Of a stretch of 64,000 nucleotides of DNA, positions 35,931 through 48,190 are shown piece after piece; the stretch's first letter is position 1, and every line of letters begins with the position of its first letter. The DNA comes from Alitta virens (lineage: Eukaryota; Annelida; Polychaeta; Phyllodocida; Nereididae): assembly GCA_932294295.1 (NCBI GenBank), contig OW028576.1:26791227-26855226 (forward strand), given 5' to 3'. The translations under genes and the position numbers were made by a program. Below the pieces are notes generated by a model. That model made no database searches. It was not told where the DNA came from and saw nothing but the letters and a program-made list of their open reading frames with translations.

Positions 35931-36304
35931 GAAAAAATACCCGGACTAAATACAATTTATAGCAAATGCATAAAAATAAGCTATCTAAAATCCCAGTTGG
36001 GTTTAGTGCAGTAAAGTGGACCCAAATTTATGGCTATATTTGGCATCTATGAAATATGAACATAATCACTATTTTTTTACCAACTTTAGTTTTGGGAAAC
36101 AATAAGAATACTACATATACATATTTGCAGGAAAATAGCCATTATTCTGGCAAATAGTCATGCTATCACTTTGATGATATATTTACTTGAAAATAAGGAA
36201 ATAAGCACCGAAAAAAAGAATATATTGAAATGATTCATGTACTGTCCTACAATTTGATTACAGTCCCACCTGCCTATAAAGAACTATTTGCGGCTGTTAT
36301 TTAA

Positions 36305-36490
36305 TAATTTTGGCCTCATGTTAGTTCAATCTACCCCTTGTATTCAGTTTCTATGCTGAGGCATGTAAAAAGATCCAAATGCCATTGGTGGACCCTCCTG
36401 TCTGTCTCACCTCATCAATTAACACTCAATAGTGAGAAGAACTTGTCTTAGAGGGCTACACTTTCCACATCTATCTATCTATCTATCTCT
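36305..36490 (+). repeat. SINE family 1, 3' part with ATCT tail
   Basis: Contains GTTTCTATGCTGAGGCATG and GAACTTGTCTTAGAGGGCT followed by ACACTTTCCACATCTATCTATCT. It shows that this SINE family ends in an ATCT repeat, which explains the GATA runs beside minus-strand copies. Confidence 0.75.
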
Positions 36491-37400
36491 ATCTATCTTT
36501 CAAAGACAATCTTTTCCATCAAAGTTTACTTCATGGCGAGGCAGTCTCGTTTGTGAAACCACATTGTTCATTACAAATTATTAATCCAGCTATATATTTA
36601 TGAAATAAATTAATGGAGCAGCACAATCTGCTAAAACAGTTTCAATAATATGTAAATATCAAGGGCACATGTTACAACCAATAGTACTTACGGTAAAATT
36701 AGCTGACGTGGTGGGGTATATTAGCTTATTTGTTAAATAACAATCATGCTTACCATGCCCAGAACACTTACTTTTATTTGTCAACAAACCTCACATGATA
36801 TTGTTGCTTGGTAAGCAAATTTGTCTGACTGGAGAAAATACCTTACTGACATCATAACATTATGAAGAGCATCACCGATGCTCGATTCCAGTGTCATTTT
36901 ATGAGAAAATAAGATGCGCTATGTCTCCATCGAATTATCAATGCATTTTCGTATAAAATAAACTTTTTAATTTTGAATATCAGATGAAAATTGAAGGTGC
37001 TGTTTTATAATATGTAGTACGAAGTGATGAAGCAATAAAACTGACCATGATATTTTTCAGTGATATCTAATATGGCCTTATTAAGGAATCGGGCCTTGAG
37101 GTCACCATGACCTTAGTAGTAGCCCTTATTTCAAGGCATTTTCGATGAAATGACTGACAGGAACCTGTTTCAGTCAGGCTTTTCAGCCCCCCTAAGTGTG
37201 GCATAGTCATGCAACTAGCAAGATTGTCTGGGCCTTGAAAGAACACTAGGCGTGTGCAAAGCAGTTTGGTTCAGTGCATGAACACTATGGCTGTGCAAGA
37301 TTGTTTAGTTTAGTGAAAGAGCCCAAGACTTGTGCAAAGCAATCTAGTTCAGTAAATGGGCACCAGGACTGAGGTACTTTTCCCTTAATTTTCACAATAA
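36491..37400. other. No gene seen
   Basis: AT-rich intergenic sequence. Near 37180-37380 short loosely repeated phrases recur (GTGCAAAGCAGTTTGGTTCAGTG, then GTGCAAAGCAATCTAGTTCAGTA). Confidence 0.5.
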
Positions 37401-37418
37401 TGCTGCAGTATTGGCTTA

Positions 37419-37520
37419 CCTTTGTGCAGTGTAGTATAAATTTTAACCCAGATGTGCCGGTTTTAGCAGATACTGATGGTTTTAATCCTAATTATCGATA
37501 TTATAATACACATGCAGTCT
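37419..37520 (-). promoter_or_regulatory. Weak copy of the TLR 5'-exon block
   Basis: The minus strand reads ...TACTACACTGCACAAAG then a GTAAGC donor at 37418. Flanking words (TTTCAAACTTCCTTGTTAGG at 37597) resemble those beside the 34.4 and 46.7 kb copies. It could be a relic or an alternative first exon. Confidence 0.3.
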
Positions 37521-38199
37521 TAGTAAGATTTCAGTTGAAATTAATCAATGATGTTGGCTTTGGTCCCATTTTTGGGGAAAATTTATGAGCAAAATGTTTC
37601 AAACTTCCTTGTTAGGACTGTGTGCAAATAGGTTATTTTTCAGTAACTTAAATTACATTTAGTGTTTTCACTCTGTTCCTGGTAATCAAGGGGTTTTGTT
37701 GGTTCATGCGTATTACTTACTTCAGTGAAAGTCCCATTTAGGACCCTTGATTTGTGTTCTATCATTGCATTTTACATTTCCTCATGACCACATTGCATAA
37801 AGCATAATGCAATATTTGACACAGATGTGTTTTTCCTTTTATTTTCCTTTTTTATCAAAACTACCTCAATTTTAGGCAATTAAATTCAAGACTATTATTA
37901 TTATAGATGATCCTGTTTAAAATGTTCATTATGTTAGTCTTCCCCGAAAGGGCTAAAATAGGACTTTAAGACTAGAATCTAAAATTAGACATCAGGACTA
38001 AATTCAGACTGTAGAACTGTGTTTGGTGACATGAGCACTGAGTCCTGGGTTGGAATGCACAGATATCATTGAAAAAATCATACTTTCTCTATTCGCTTTA
38101 CGCAGCCCCATTTACTTATCCATGTTGCTATGAAAAACAAGAACAAACACATAAAAAACTATAACAAGTTTGTATTCTTTCATGTGCGTGTGTGTGTGT

Positions 38200-38375
38200 G
38201 ATAAGGGCTTTACATCCTGTATTTCTGCACCAGTTGGGCTAATTAGAACAGGCAGAGACCATGGCAATGAGACGAAGGAGGAATCAGCCATCCGACTTAG
38301 GTTCGAACAGGAATCGAACCCGGGACCCAGTGGTTGGAAGCCCAGAGCACTACCTCTGAGCTAGGCCCCCGCCCT
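38200..38375 (-). repeat. tRNA-derived SINE, family 2
   Basis: The minus-strand head resembles a tRNA-Gly(UCC): CCTAGCTCAGAGGTAG, then GGGCTTCCAACCACTGGGT, then GGGTTCGATTCC. The body GTCTCTGCCTGTTCTAATTAGC ends at CAGGATGTAAAGCCC. The related plus-strand copy is at 39868-40045. Confidence 0.87.
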
Positions 38376-39867
38376 ATGTATTCTTTCGTAACACACATAC
38401 ATAAATAACAGTTTTTTTGCATTGCAGCTCCCTCCAGAAAGACCCAAAAAACTGTGGTCAAAGAAGAGGCTAGCATTGTGAAGGCAATGCTAGTTTGATA
38501 GCAAAAGTAGAGAATTCATCAGGGACTGTAATGTCATGTAAATGAAAATTACCAACATGGTTGAATGAAATTACTTCACATTCACACATATATACGAGCA
38601 AACATAAGCATTTGTTGACCATCCAATCATGGAACTATTGTATATTTTAGTAGGGTTCCCTTAATTCGTATCAGGTACTGTTGATTCCCCAGTGATTGAT
38701 TCCATGATAATGACTATAATAGTTCAATGCATTCCTGTCAGAAATATAATTCAACCGTTACACTTCATACACCATGTCCCCAGTAGCTCAGTTCAATGTC
38801 CTGACACAGTCACTGGTGCACTGTTGAACTTTTTCTCCTCTACTATGATTGAGTTTCACCAAAGAAATAATGATTTATCTAATTATAATGGTTGGGAACA
38901 ACTTTATAATCATGGGGGTGTTTTTAACATAAGCCCAACTGAGATTCGAACCCATGACCCATAGTCTAATTTTAGTCACATTAGTCAGGTTATAGTTGTC
39001 TCAGCAAAAAAGCTCTAGTATACAACTTAAATAAAAACAATCATTTTTTTTATTTGCACTGAGTAACAGATATTGCACTCATAATAATACAGTCATTTTT
39101 GTCATTAATATGATATTGACATCATCCTCCAAATAAGTCCACAACAACTGTGATGATGTCACAAGGACCATGCCAACAATGATCAGTTATAACGTCACAA
39201 ACTTAGCTTAAAGCTGGTATCTCTCATGATTTGGCACATTCAGATATGTATGTGAACCAATGCTCCCTTGTTGTCTCATGATATTTTTCACCAAAATGAT
39301 GGTCGGCATGTGAGACATGACAAAATACAGTTTTGCCTGACTGACCTTCCTGGAATACAGGGATTCCAAATGGTGTAGTATATAACCACAAGCAACCATT
39401 TGTTAAATTACTTGTATGTTTGAAACAATTATGTTTTTCAATTTATTACAGGACCTTCTTTATGAAAATGTTGATATTTGCTTTAAGTCAATATTTTTTT
39501 ATCCGTTACATGGAACTTTAAATATGTAAACATGTGCCATTCATCATAACTTTTGCATGACAGATATCATACTTATTGATCATGATTGTAGGTGCTTGCA
39601 TATATTCTCAGCTTTTTGTCTGCCAAATTGTCAAAAGCAAGATGGGAATCCTTATTGCCAGATTTAGTGTTATGCAGCAGCGGATTATATTGGACATATG
39701 CTAAGTATGTTGGCCGGCTGCAATGCATGATTAGCGGCTATGCGGAAAATACAATATACAGTTTTGTTGGCTTAAGTTTTGTTGCAAATATTCCTCATCA
39801 CACCAATCTCCTTGTTTGACTGCCCATGATTCACTATTTTTATTATATTGTCCATTATTATGCTCTG
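38376..39867. other. No gene seen
   Basis: AT-rich intergenic DNA. A tRNA-like scrap (GAGATTCGAACCCATGACC near 38940) is probably another decayed SINE. Confidence 0.5.
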
Positions 39868-40045
39868 GGTGGGGGACTAGCTCAGTGGTAGCACTCTTGG
39901 CTTCCAACCACTGGGTCACTTGTTCAATTCCCGGTAGTGCCTAAGTTGGATGGCTGTTTCATTCTTAATATCATTGCAGTGGTCCCTGCCTATACTAATT
40001 AGCCCATTAGGTGCAGAAATACTGAATGTAAAGCCCTATTCCATC
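39868..40045 (+). repeat. tRNA-derived SINE, family 2
   Basis: GGGGGACTAGCTCAGTGGTAG, GGCTTCCAACCACTGGGTCA and a degenerate box B (TGTTCAATTCCCGG) are followed by the same body as the copy at 38200-38375. Confidence 0.87.
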
Positions 40046-40113
40046 CACCACCCTACTAGTATGCTGTAATGCAATCTCCCTTTTGTCTTATTCTCAATAC
40101 TTAATGTGCTTAC

Positions 40114-40220
40114 CTTCATGCAGGGCAGTATGAATTTTGTGCAAAGGTGCTTATTTCTCTTGCAAATACAAAACGCAAATGAATTGTAACATAACACATG
40201 CATTTATATTTTCCTCTTTT
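40114..40220 (-). promoter_or_regulatory. Copy of the TLR 5'-exon block
   Basis: The minus strand reads ...AATTCATACTGCCCTGCATGAAG then a GTAAGC donor at 40113, close to the blocks at 34417 and 46667. The neighbouring phrase GGCTTCCTAGTTGTGCAG (40261) matches the CTTCCTAGTGCAG flank of the other copies. There is no matching coding exon before TLR-B, so it is either an alternative TLR-B promoter or a relic. Confidence 0.4.
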
Positions 40221-40984
40221 GCCAAACTATGAAGAAGACCTCTTAATTGACATGTTCCAAGGCTTCCTAGTTGTGCAGTTTTTGTGGACCTCATTGAAAA
40301 ACCATGAGAGTCATATTAGCTCATATGATGAGGAGTAGTATAATGTGGGCTCAATGAGCATCACAAAATACCTTATAAAGAAAACAGAATGAGTGTAATC
40401 AGTCAAACTTGATATTCTTGACAAAATGCATAAAATGAAAAAAATCAGCCTTACCTGGCACCGGAAATCCTTTTACAGTTGGTATAAAATTGATACATAA
40501 ACTTTTATTGTTTTCTTCTGCTAAAACTGGCATTGATGAGTCACACTCCTATTTGTTTGACTGTAGTTGTTCCAGCCAAAGTTTAAATATCAGTTCCACT
40601 AACTTTAACATTTTGATTCCTGCCATCTGAACAAATTAATTAAGGGAGAAGATTCAGAAAGTATTCAGTGAAAGTTGCTGAACTTGTCAGTTTAGCAGCG
40701 GCAATGGCCCAGTTCAGACATTTTTCTTATACAAATCGGTCCTGATCAATCTATGTGGGCCAAATGAGTATGGAATCCATAAATATTTCAGTAAAAGTCT
40801 TCTGGGTGAAAAAAAAAAGGTTGACAATTAGACTTGTAGAACGTTCGCCAAATTTGTAAACATGATATGCACGAGTGATCTGGAGGATCTACCAGGAATA
40901 GCACGGGTATCCGTACATCGCTCACTGATTAAATTACCTATGGAAATGGTTGAGCAGGAGTAAACATATTTTGTCATCCACGCC

Positions 40985-41040
40985 CACTCGCCATCCCCCA
41001 CTCGCAATCCCCCACTCGTGACCGTGTGAACGCCCCTTAA
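40985..41040 (-). repeat. Fragment with GCGTTCACACGG and ACTCG repeats
   Basis: The minus strand reads GGGGCGTTCACACGGTCACG followed by two GAGTGGGGGAT-type repeats. It is GC-rich against its surroundings and resembles ends of dispersed repeats, but is not assigned. Confidence 0.3.
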
Positions 41041-41921
41041 GATACCAGTCCTAATGGTGATTTGGTTTGTGCATGTTAGCATGGGCCCAAAATCAAATGA
41101 CTTAGAGAGTTAGATGGTCTTTCTAGTGATCTTAATGTATGAGATCAACAGTACTTTGCAATAAACAAATATTTAACTGTAAAAAAAGACAAACTCGTAT
41201 TTTGTAGAATGCAAATATAAGATTGTATTATATATAAATACAGAACATGCAATTGTGGCCAAATGAAAACATAACAATATAAATTGCAAAATTTGAATCT
41301 ATTGTCAGAGATAATATTTGTTTACAGCCTCCATAACAGCAAAATGTTCAGCCACTTAACCATCATAAAATAATATTAATAAATCTCATGTGCAATGATT
41401 AGGACGAGACTTGGCAACATTGTGAAATAATGGCATAATGATATTATTTTCTTAAATAAATTGACATACAAAATTTGGTTGCTCTAACAAAGTCATATTT
41501 GTAATTTGTTTATCAAATAATGAACCCTGATGTTGGTTTGGTACATGATATACCTATCAATATAAAAACACATAATATTCCCATCAAAATAATGACATCA
41601 AAGTATTAAATTCCAAATAGGCATTAATAAAATTATTGCCTGGAAATGCAAAATTCCATACAGTTCAGAGTAGACCTTGAAAAACATTTTGTTTCGGACT
41701 TCAAGATGATTAAAAATTGTTGATCTGTGAGTGATTTCTTAATAAACTGACATATTTAGTAGGTCAAGATTAATAATATCCCCGTATGCATATGTTAACC
41801 TATAAGTTCTTGCTGTTCAAACAAGTGATTTTTTCTTTACTTTAGTGATGTTTCACCAAGTGGCAAAAACATTTTGTGTTTTTATGGACATCCATTTGGG
41901 CAAAAGATACCTAATGTGACT

Positions 41922-44551
41922 CTATATCCTAGTTACAGGATCAGATTCAGGTATTCCAGTATTCACATTAACTTCAATAAAGCTTTTCAGTTTGTCCCAG
42001 CAAACTTGTCTTTCTGAATCAGATTCTCCATATTCAATGTGATTAAAGAAATGGGTGATTCTACTGATGTAATGATGCTCATTTGAATCAACATGGTCTT
42101 TGTATAACAAAAGAACTGATTCCTCTCCTTTAGCCAAGATCATTTCAAGCTCCCAAAGACAAACACCATCTTCACAGAAGTTAGGTGTAATAACACACAT
42201 ACAGACTGCAGCTGCATCTAAGGAAGCAACTGACGATGTCTTAGGGTCTCCCATGTCAATGTCACGTCTGCGTGAAAAAGTTGAGTAACCCCACAAATCT
42301 TCGAGTCTTGGTACAACTTCTTCATAAAGCCAGTCTGTATCGTCATCAGAACAAGATATGTACACATTTGGTGCATCATCTCTACACAGTTCTTCTACAC
42401 TTCCATGTCCACTGGTTCTTAGCACTTCACTCCTTCTGTTTTGCCGAAAGCGATCTTTCATGATATAATATCGGAATTGGACTCTGTAACGATTCTTGTA
42501 CATAAGTCCCAAAACAATGACAAGAAAAGCAGTAGGAACCAGTGTAGCCAGCACAACTGAAAGATGTGTTCTTGTCATGAAACACTTGAAGGTCATCCAA
42601 GGCGTGCCTATGTCAGCGATCATGTTACCTTCTGCACATGTCATAGTATCACGGCTTTGGATTTGTACTTCAGTGGTCTGGAACCACCTGATAAATGATA
42701 GAGACTGGCAACTGCAATCAAATTTGTTTTGAGACATATTCAATTCAATTTTATGTTTACGAGCAATTTCATCCATTGATTGCATGAATACCTCACTTAT
42801 TGAGACAATCAAATTTTCTGAAATGTCAATGATTTTGAGAGCAGGTGATCCAGTGAAGACTAGATTTAAAGTAGTGAGATGATTTTTGTTCAGTTTTATA
42901 ACTTCTAATAAAGGCAGTTCTCTAAACACACTTTGCTGAATATAGTCAATATTGTTATTTGCGAGATCAATATACTTCAGTTTTTTCATTAACTGAAATG
43001 GAGACCATTTTGCCTCTATTTTGCCAATATTCTTTAAGTTGTTGCCACTAAGCAAGAGTTTCTGTAAACTTGGATAGTTTAGAGGCTTTCTATCCAGGCC
43101 AGTGAAACTACAATTTCGAGCATCAACAATTTGCAAATTGGTCATGTTTTTCAGTGTTTTGAGTCGCCCAAAGAATTTTGAATTTGCAAAGCTGGCAGAT
43201 AATAGTTGATTCATTGGATTGAATTGGAACTGAAACACATCAATCATGCCGAATGTAAAGTACTCAAAGTAAAAATGGTGTAGCGATAAGGGCAAGTTCC
43301 GGAAGAAAAACTGTCCTTCTGTAGGAGAAACTTTCAGATCAAAGTTATTATGTTCTGGAGCAATGGGTGGGAACACATCCTCTGGTGGTTTCCTGAAGAA
43401 CAGATCTGGTTCATCATGAATATTATCTGGATAACAATATTCACCAAAAAATTCCATTTCGCTGTATCCTGTGGCTCCGAAATGACTAAAGGCCACCGAC
43501 TCTATCTTAGTATTGTTTAACATGTCAATTAATGCCATCAAGTCCTGGGATCTATAGCTCGCTACTATCATATTTGCTGACAATCCAAGATACCTTAAGT
43601 TTTGCAAATTGCTAAAGCGATCATAATTTCCAAAGGACAGACGATGTGTGTTCAGATATCTGGCAGATAATTTCTGTACATTTTTCCAAGATCTTGAATA
43701 GTTATACTTTGACAAATCAATCTCCAATTCTCCTGTCCCAGCTCTGTCCATGATTATATTTTGCAGAATTGACTCTGGCAACTGGTTAACAACATTGTAA
43801 ATATCATCCATCAATAAATTCTTATTACAGGCAAAATTAAGGTATTTCAATTCCTTCAATGGTTGAAGAGCAGAGGAGCAAATCTTTTTAATGCCAGAGT
43901 TTCTGACTGATAACATTTCCAAAGAAACATTTGACAATGTATTAAACGTGTTACAGCCCAAAGTTCCTCCATTATTTTTAAGACCATCAGATCCAAGAAT
44001 CATCAGATAGTTCAGATTGTACAGTTCCCCAAAAACTGGACCAAGATTGGCATCTTTCACAAAAGATACGGAAAGCTGCTCTAATCTGTTTAATGGTCTA
44101 AAAGCTTCATTTGGATAACTTTTAAATAATTCCTTGCAATCGTTATTCACCAATTGTAGAGTTTTCAGATTTGGTGTGGCGTTAAATATCCCATTTAAAT
44201 TGTAGTCACTGATGCATAACTTATTTCTTCTCAAATCCAACTCGTTAAGATTTTTCAGTCCCCTGAGTGCATTTCGACTTATATGGCTGATTTGATTGTT
44301 GTTCAAGTACAGGTTTATCAACTTTGTTAACTTAAAAAACCCATTGTCTTTGAGTGATGTAAAGTTGTTCTGAGCTAAATCAAGTGTAGTCACCTTGCCA
44401 TCTATTTCCTTCGGAACATCTTTCAATCCACACCCTCGGCAAGTATATGTTGTGTGATTTATGCTGTATTTACAGCAGGTGTCAGCACTTGTGTCTCCCT
44501 GGTGGATTCCATCCCAAACGTTGAGCAGCAACAGCCAAACTGCCAGTATTC
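41922..44551 (-). CDS. Toll-like receptor with divergent TIR (TLR-C), main exon
   Basis: Main exon of an 878-residue receptor; the seven-base coding start is at 46291-46285. A TCTACTTCAG acceptor opens at 44551, and the join gives M-I-G-I-L-A-V-W with a leucine-rich signal peptide. The order is as in TLR-B: N-terminal cap (ADTCCKYS), leucine-rich repeats, C-terminal cap (FDCSCQSLSFIRWFQ), membrane helix (VVLATLVPTAFLVIVLGLMY) and TIR at about 730-878. The TIR repeats the odd features of TLR-B (RDIDMGDP in place of RDxxPG; CW for FW). The TIR and both caps are almost identical to TLR-B, whereas the mid-ectodomain (for example SHFGATGYSEMEFFGEYC versus SYFGGVGFSEKEFYGKFC) differs clearly. The frame is intact, so the gene is probably expressed. 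Confidence 0.93.
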
Positions 44552-46284
44552 CTGAAGTAGATACAATTTTTGTAACTATTATCTTCCAGTCTTAGTTTCT
44601 ATGTTTAAGTTGATTTTGCAAGTCATTTTAATGTCAAGACCGCTAAATATAATAATTTGTGAAAGCAGTCTGTGTGTGATGACTTTGACATATATCATAC
44701 TTATATAGGAGTCATAATTTTTCCTGAAGCCTAGTCAAGTTATGTATGTAATCAGATTTTGCTACCAGAATGTTATTTAGTGATAGGCATTTCTGATATT
44801 CTCTGAGGAAAAAAAATCGTGTGCACTCTTGCTGAATATAATACTAATAATACTGTGTCACACTGCCGTGACTGATATTGTAATATTGGTGAATGTCAAT
44901 ATTAATGTGGCAATGTTAATGGATCTCACGGTATACCCAGCTGTGAGAGGCAGACATAATGATGACATGATATTGCTTGAAACCTTTCCATGACAGTACT
45001 TTTAAACAAGTCATTGATGGCATTTGATCACAAATTGGACTGACCATGCCCAAGTTTTGCATCACTTCTAAAGTCATCATAAAACATTAACTTAAAATTC
45101 AGGATTTTTTGTCATATTTGCCATTTGGAAAATAACAGCATCATTCTGGAATGTTAAATTTTCACTGACTTCATAAGAAAACAGTATTCCAAGGCAGTAT
45201 AAAAACCCTTTTTGCAAAATTTTCAACATTCTGTTGGAAAAAAGATAGTTTTGCTGCAAGCACGTTTTATTTCTTTAATTTAACACTCCACTTTAAATCC
45301 ATTATTTAGGGTGCTCTTGGTCAAATTGTTTTCCAATATTGCATGTTTCGCCCACCACATCATTGAGGCCACTAAAAGAGTAATTTCCAACATAATTTTG
45401 AATAGTATAGACCTTTTCTTCTGATAAAACGATGAACAAATTCATCCTAGATAGACTACATTTATTTCATATCATTTTCCTTTTGTACATCAACTGTTTA
45501 TCAAAGGCTGAGTTGACTTCTGCACAGTAAACATTTTTTAATTGCAAAATTGTGATTTTTAAACCTGTATGAAATTTTGCTCTATGGTGTACTTTTTTTT
45601 CAGAATGGACCACTCAGTGATAAACTTCATAAAACCAAGATGAGTTCACTATGTTTACATTACTGGGGTTAAGCTTGCTAAATGATTCAATGATAAAGTC
45701 CAATTAATTTTTCTTTTCAAAATATAGCCATACATTTTTTAATAATTATGCATTTTCCACCACTACTACGTTTTAACCATTTTTTCTCATCAAGCTCCCT
45801 GTTTCGAAATGAATTATGACTATCAACGGTTTGTACACTTCAAATGGAAGCGAATATATTGTCATGTGTGTTCAAAGGTTTACTTACTTCTGTTAGATAC
45901 TGTAGTTATGCAGTAAAATAATGTACTGCTTTTTTTTTCATTCAGTGATCCTACATATTATGTGGCTTCTTACACATTATTAGTCACTATAGGCATGAAC
46001 TCACCGCTATATAAAAATAATGATTATATATATACAGAAATATATTCTAAAGATGTAAGTTACACATATTTTATCAATTAAATAAAACACTCCTTTACCT
46101 TGACATCTGAATAAGTGAGCAGTATTTGCATGTAATATTTATTGATATGTCTCCCTAGTATGTGTATAGCTCCTAACTGACATGTCACATTTTAGGAGTT
46201 GTACTGTATACACAGTCTTACAATAGGGAAATTACATATTTATTTTACTCTTTTTTCAGGTAAATATTTCAGAAAAGTACGTAC
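44552..46284 (-). other. Intron 1 of TLR-C
   Basis: 1.7-kb AT-rich intron with GTACGT donor and CAG acceptor, alignable in parts to the TLR-B intron. No nested gene is seen. Confidence 0.7.
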
Positions 46285-46339
46285 CAATCATGATTGGTGG
46301 TGCTTAGAAATCTGAATGATCTTGGTCGTAGCCTTTCTT
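46285..46339 (-). CDS. Start exon of TLR-C (7 coding bases)
   Basis: A TTAATTGCAG acceptor opens at 46339; 48 bases of 5' UTR precede ATG ATT G at 46291-46285, followed by a GTACGT donor. It is a direct counterpart of 32529-32583. Confidence 0.85.
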
Positions 46340-46621
46340 CTGCAATTAAGAAATGTTATAATCATTATGAAATTGCCTGTGATAATGCAAATACCTAAAT
46401 GAAACTGACATTCAATATAATTTCTTTATCTAATAACAATCTCTCCGATTAAACAATCTGAAATACATTAAACTGAAGATAATTTCACCTATTGTCATTA
46501 GTTTAATTTAAAAGTATTTTGCGCATAGTTCCCAGTACATTGTCATGCTCCAATTCATTAAAACTTTCTTTTTTCAGCATCCAAAGATCCATACTAAGTG
46601 TTGCTATACTGAATTATATGT

Positions 46622-46660
46622 ACATATATATATATATATATGTATAATTTTATATATGTA
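46622..46660. repeat. TA microsatellite
   Basis: Alternating TA beside the donor of the putative TLR-C first exon; it is not in the TLR-B copy. Confidence 0.9.
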
Positions 46661-46666
46661 TATTAC

Positions 46667-46770
46667 CTGTAAAGCAGTGAAGAGTGAAACTTGTCATGTG
46701 ATGCTTGACTGACTCCCTAATACACAAGTGAATTGTTCTGTGTTCATCCGGGATAATATTATGCAAACAC
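46667..46770 (-). promoter_or_regulatory. Putative 5' UTR exon/promoter block of TLR-C
   Basis: The minus strand reads ...CAAGTTTCACTCTTCACTGCTTTACAG then a GTAATA donor at 46666, 327 bases upstream of the start-exon acceptor. It is conserved with 34417-34520 across about 90 bases, including AATACACAAGTGAATTGTTC on the plus strand. Confidence 0.5.
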
Positions 46771-47064
46771 AGTATTAAAGCTCAAATTATGTTGACCTCA
46801 GCCACAGTTTGGGGAAAACCGATCAAAGCAATATTTAACTATGTTTTAAACTTCCTAGTGCGGCAAATAGGTCGGTTTTATCTGACTTCTAAAATAACAT
46901 GTTTTAATTGATGTAGCATGAATGCACACACTACAATGAATCTCAACACAGAGTCCACTTCACAATAAAGGCTAATAATAAAGTAGTGCACTTGTATGTG
47001 TTACATTTAGCTGATGTCTCAATAATAGTGACAAAAAAAAAGATAAAAGAAAACAGTGTTATGA

Positions 47065-47300
47065 TAACATCATGCAGCTAGATAGTCTAGTGTTAAGACA
47101 CTTGCCTGCTCCTTTGAAGGATTTGAGTTCAATCCCGGACCTGGACACCCTCCATGAGCAACATCCCAGCTGGTTCAGATGAGTTGCTAAATTGGTGGTT
47201 TTTTTATATTTGGTGTCTACGCTGAGGCAAGTAATATATCCCACCCATGGGGTAAATGTGTAACTTGGATGGACTCTTCCTCTCTATCTCCACTTATGTC
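47065..47300 (+). repeat. tRNA-derived SINE, family 1, only in TLR-C block
   Basis: A box A-like TAGTCTAGTGTTAAG, a box B-like GAGTTCAATCCCGG, then a body with CATCCCAGCTGGTTCAGATG and GTGTCTACGCTGAGGCAAG. It inserted after the TLR-B/C duplication. Confidence 0.8.
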
Positions 47301-48000
47301 ATTGCATAGTGGGGTGCAAAAATACCCAATCACCTGCTGTAACTGTTCTCCCCAAACTATTTATTCTGTAATATCAAAGATACCTAACTATATCAATTAT
47401 TTTTTTTGTTGCCTTGTCTTATTGTTAGTTTTGTTATATATTCATGTGTATATGATAGTAGATCAATTTCAGCTAAGTAAAGAATATCATTGGATATATA
47501 TTTGGTTCAGAGAATGAATCCTCCACAGATGTGAGCGTACTGTACAAACTGTTTACCACAAATGATTCAGTAACTTTTTTTATTGAACTGTATTTACCTT
47601 TCTGTGAAAGACTACCTTTATACTATTGAGGCTGTTGTGACAGTAGCACAAGATAAAATGAAACAAACATTTAAAAAAAATTTTAAACCCCCACCCCCCC
47701 CAATAATTAAATTCAATTCTGGTTGTTCCGGTTAGGAATTCCCCCATTAGGTAATGTTTAATTTCGTGCAAAAAGTCCCAAAAATATTTTTGGCATATCA
47801 ACATCTGATGTCATTAAATTCTCATGTCACTGATCAGTAAGTTCAAAGAAAAAAATTCCTCAAAAATAATCGTGTTTTGCTTCATAAAACAGCTAAGTTG
47901 ATTTATGGGATTGATAGTGTCAAATAATATACCATCTTCAAGTGGTTATATTAAAATGAGTGTATTAAGTTAAACGCTGCAAATATTTAACAGTTACTTA

Positions 48001-48190
48001 ATTGATAGATAGATAAATATGGAAAGTGCAGCCCACTAATGCAAGTTCTTGCAGCTCCCAAAGTGGATTGACGAGATGAGGGCAGTCCACCCATGTCACA
48101 CATTTACCCCATGTGTGGGATCTTTTACCTGCCTCAGTATAGACACTAGGTACATGAAACAACCATTTTAACATCTCATCTGAACAAAAG
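48001..48190 (-). repeat. tRNA-derived SINE, family 1, shared by both duplicates
   Basis: Same insertion as 35746-35930 (GATAGATAGATAAATATGGAAAG, GCAAGTTCTTGCAGCTCCCA), carried through the duplication. Confidence 0.75.

Larger units (their letters stand above)
27650..36045. repeat. Segmental duplication, copy 1 (TLR-B block)
   Basis: Homologous to 41910-48520. Matching landmarks in order are the TLR main exon; intron sequence (TGTTTATCAAAGGCTGAGTT at 31203 and 45497); the start exon; an exon-like block at 34417; AAGACTACCTTTATA (34702, 47608); AAAAAGTCCCAAAAATA (35568, 47769); a minus-strand SINE (35746, 48001); and CCCAGTTGGGTTTAGTGC (35991, 48462). Homology ends within about 20 bases of the stop codon on the 3' side. 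Confidence 0.88.

Noticed and set aside
38200..40045. tRNA-Gly genes
   Set aside because: The acceptor stems do not close and both tRNA-like heads share a further 110-bp body, so they are SINEs.
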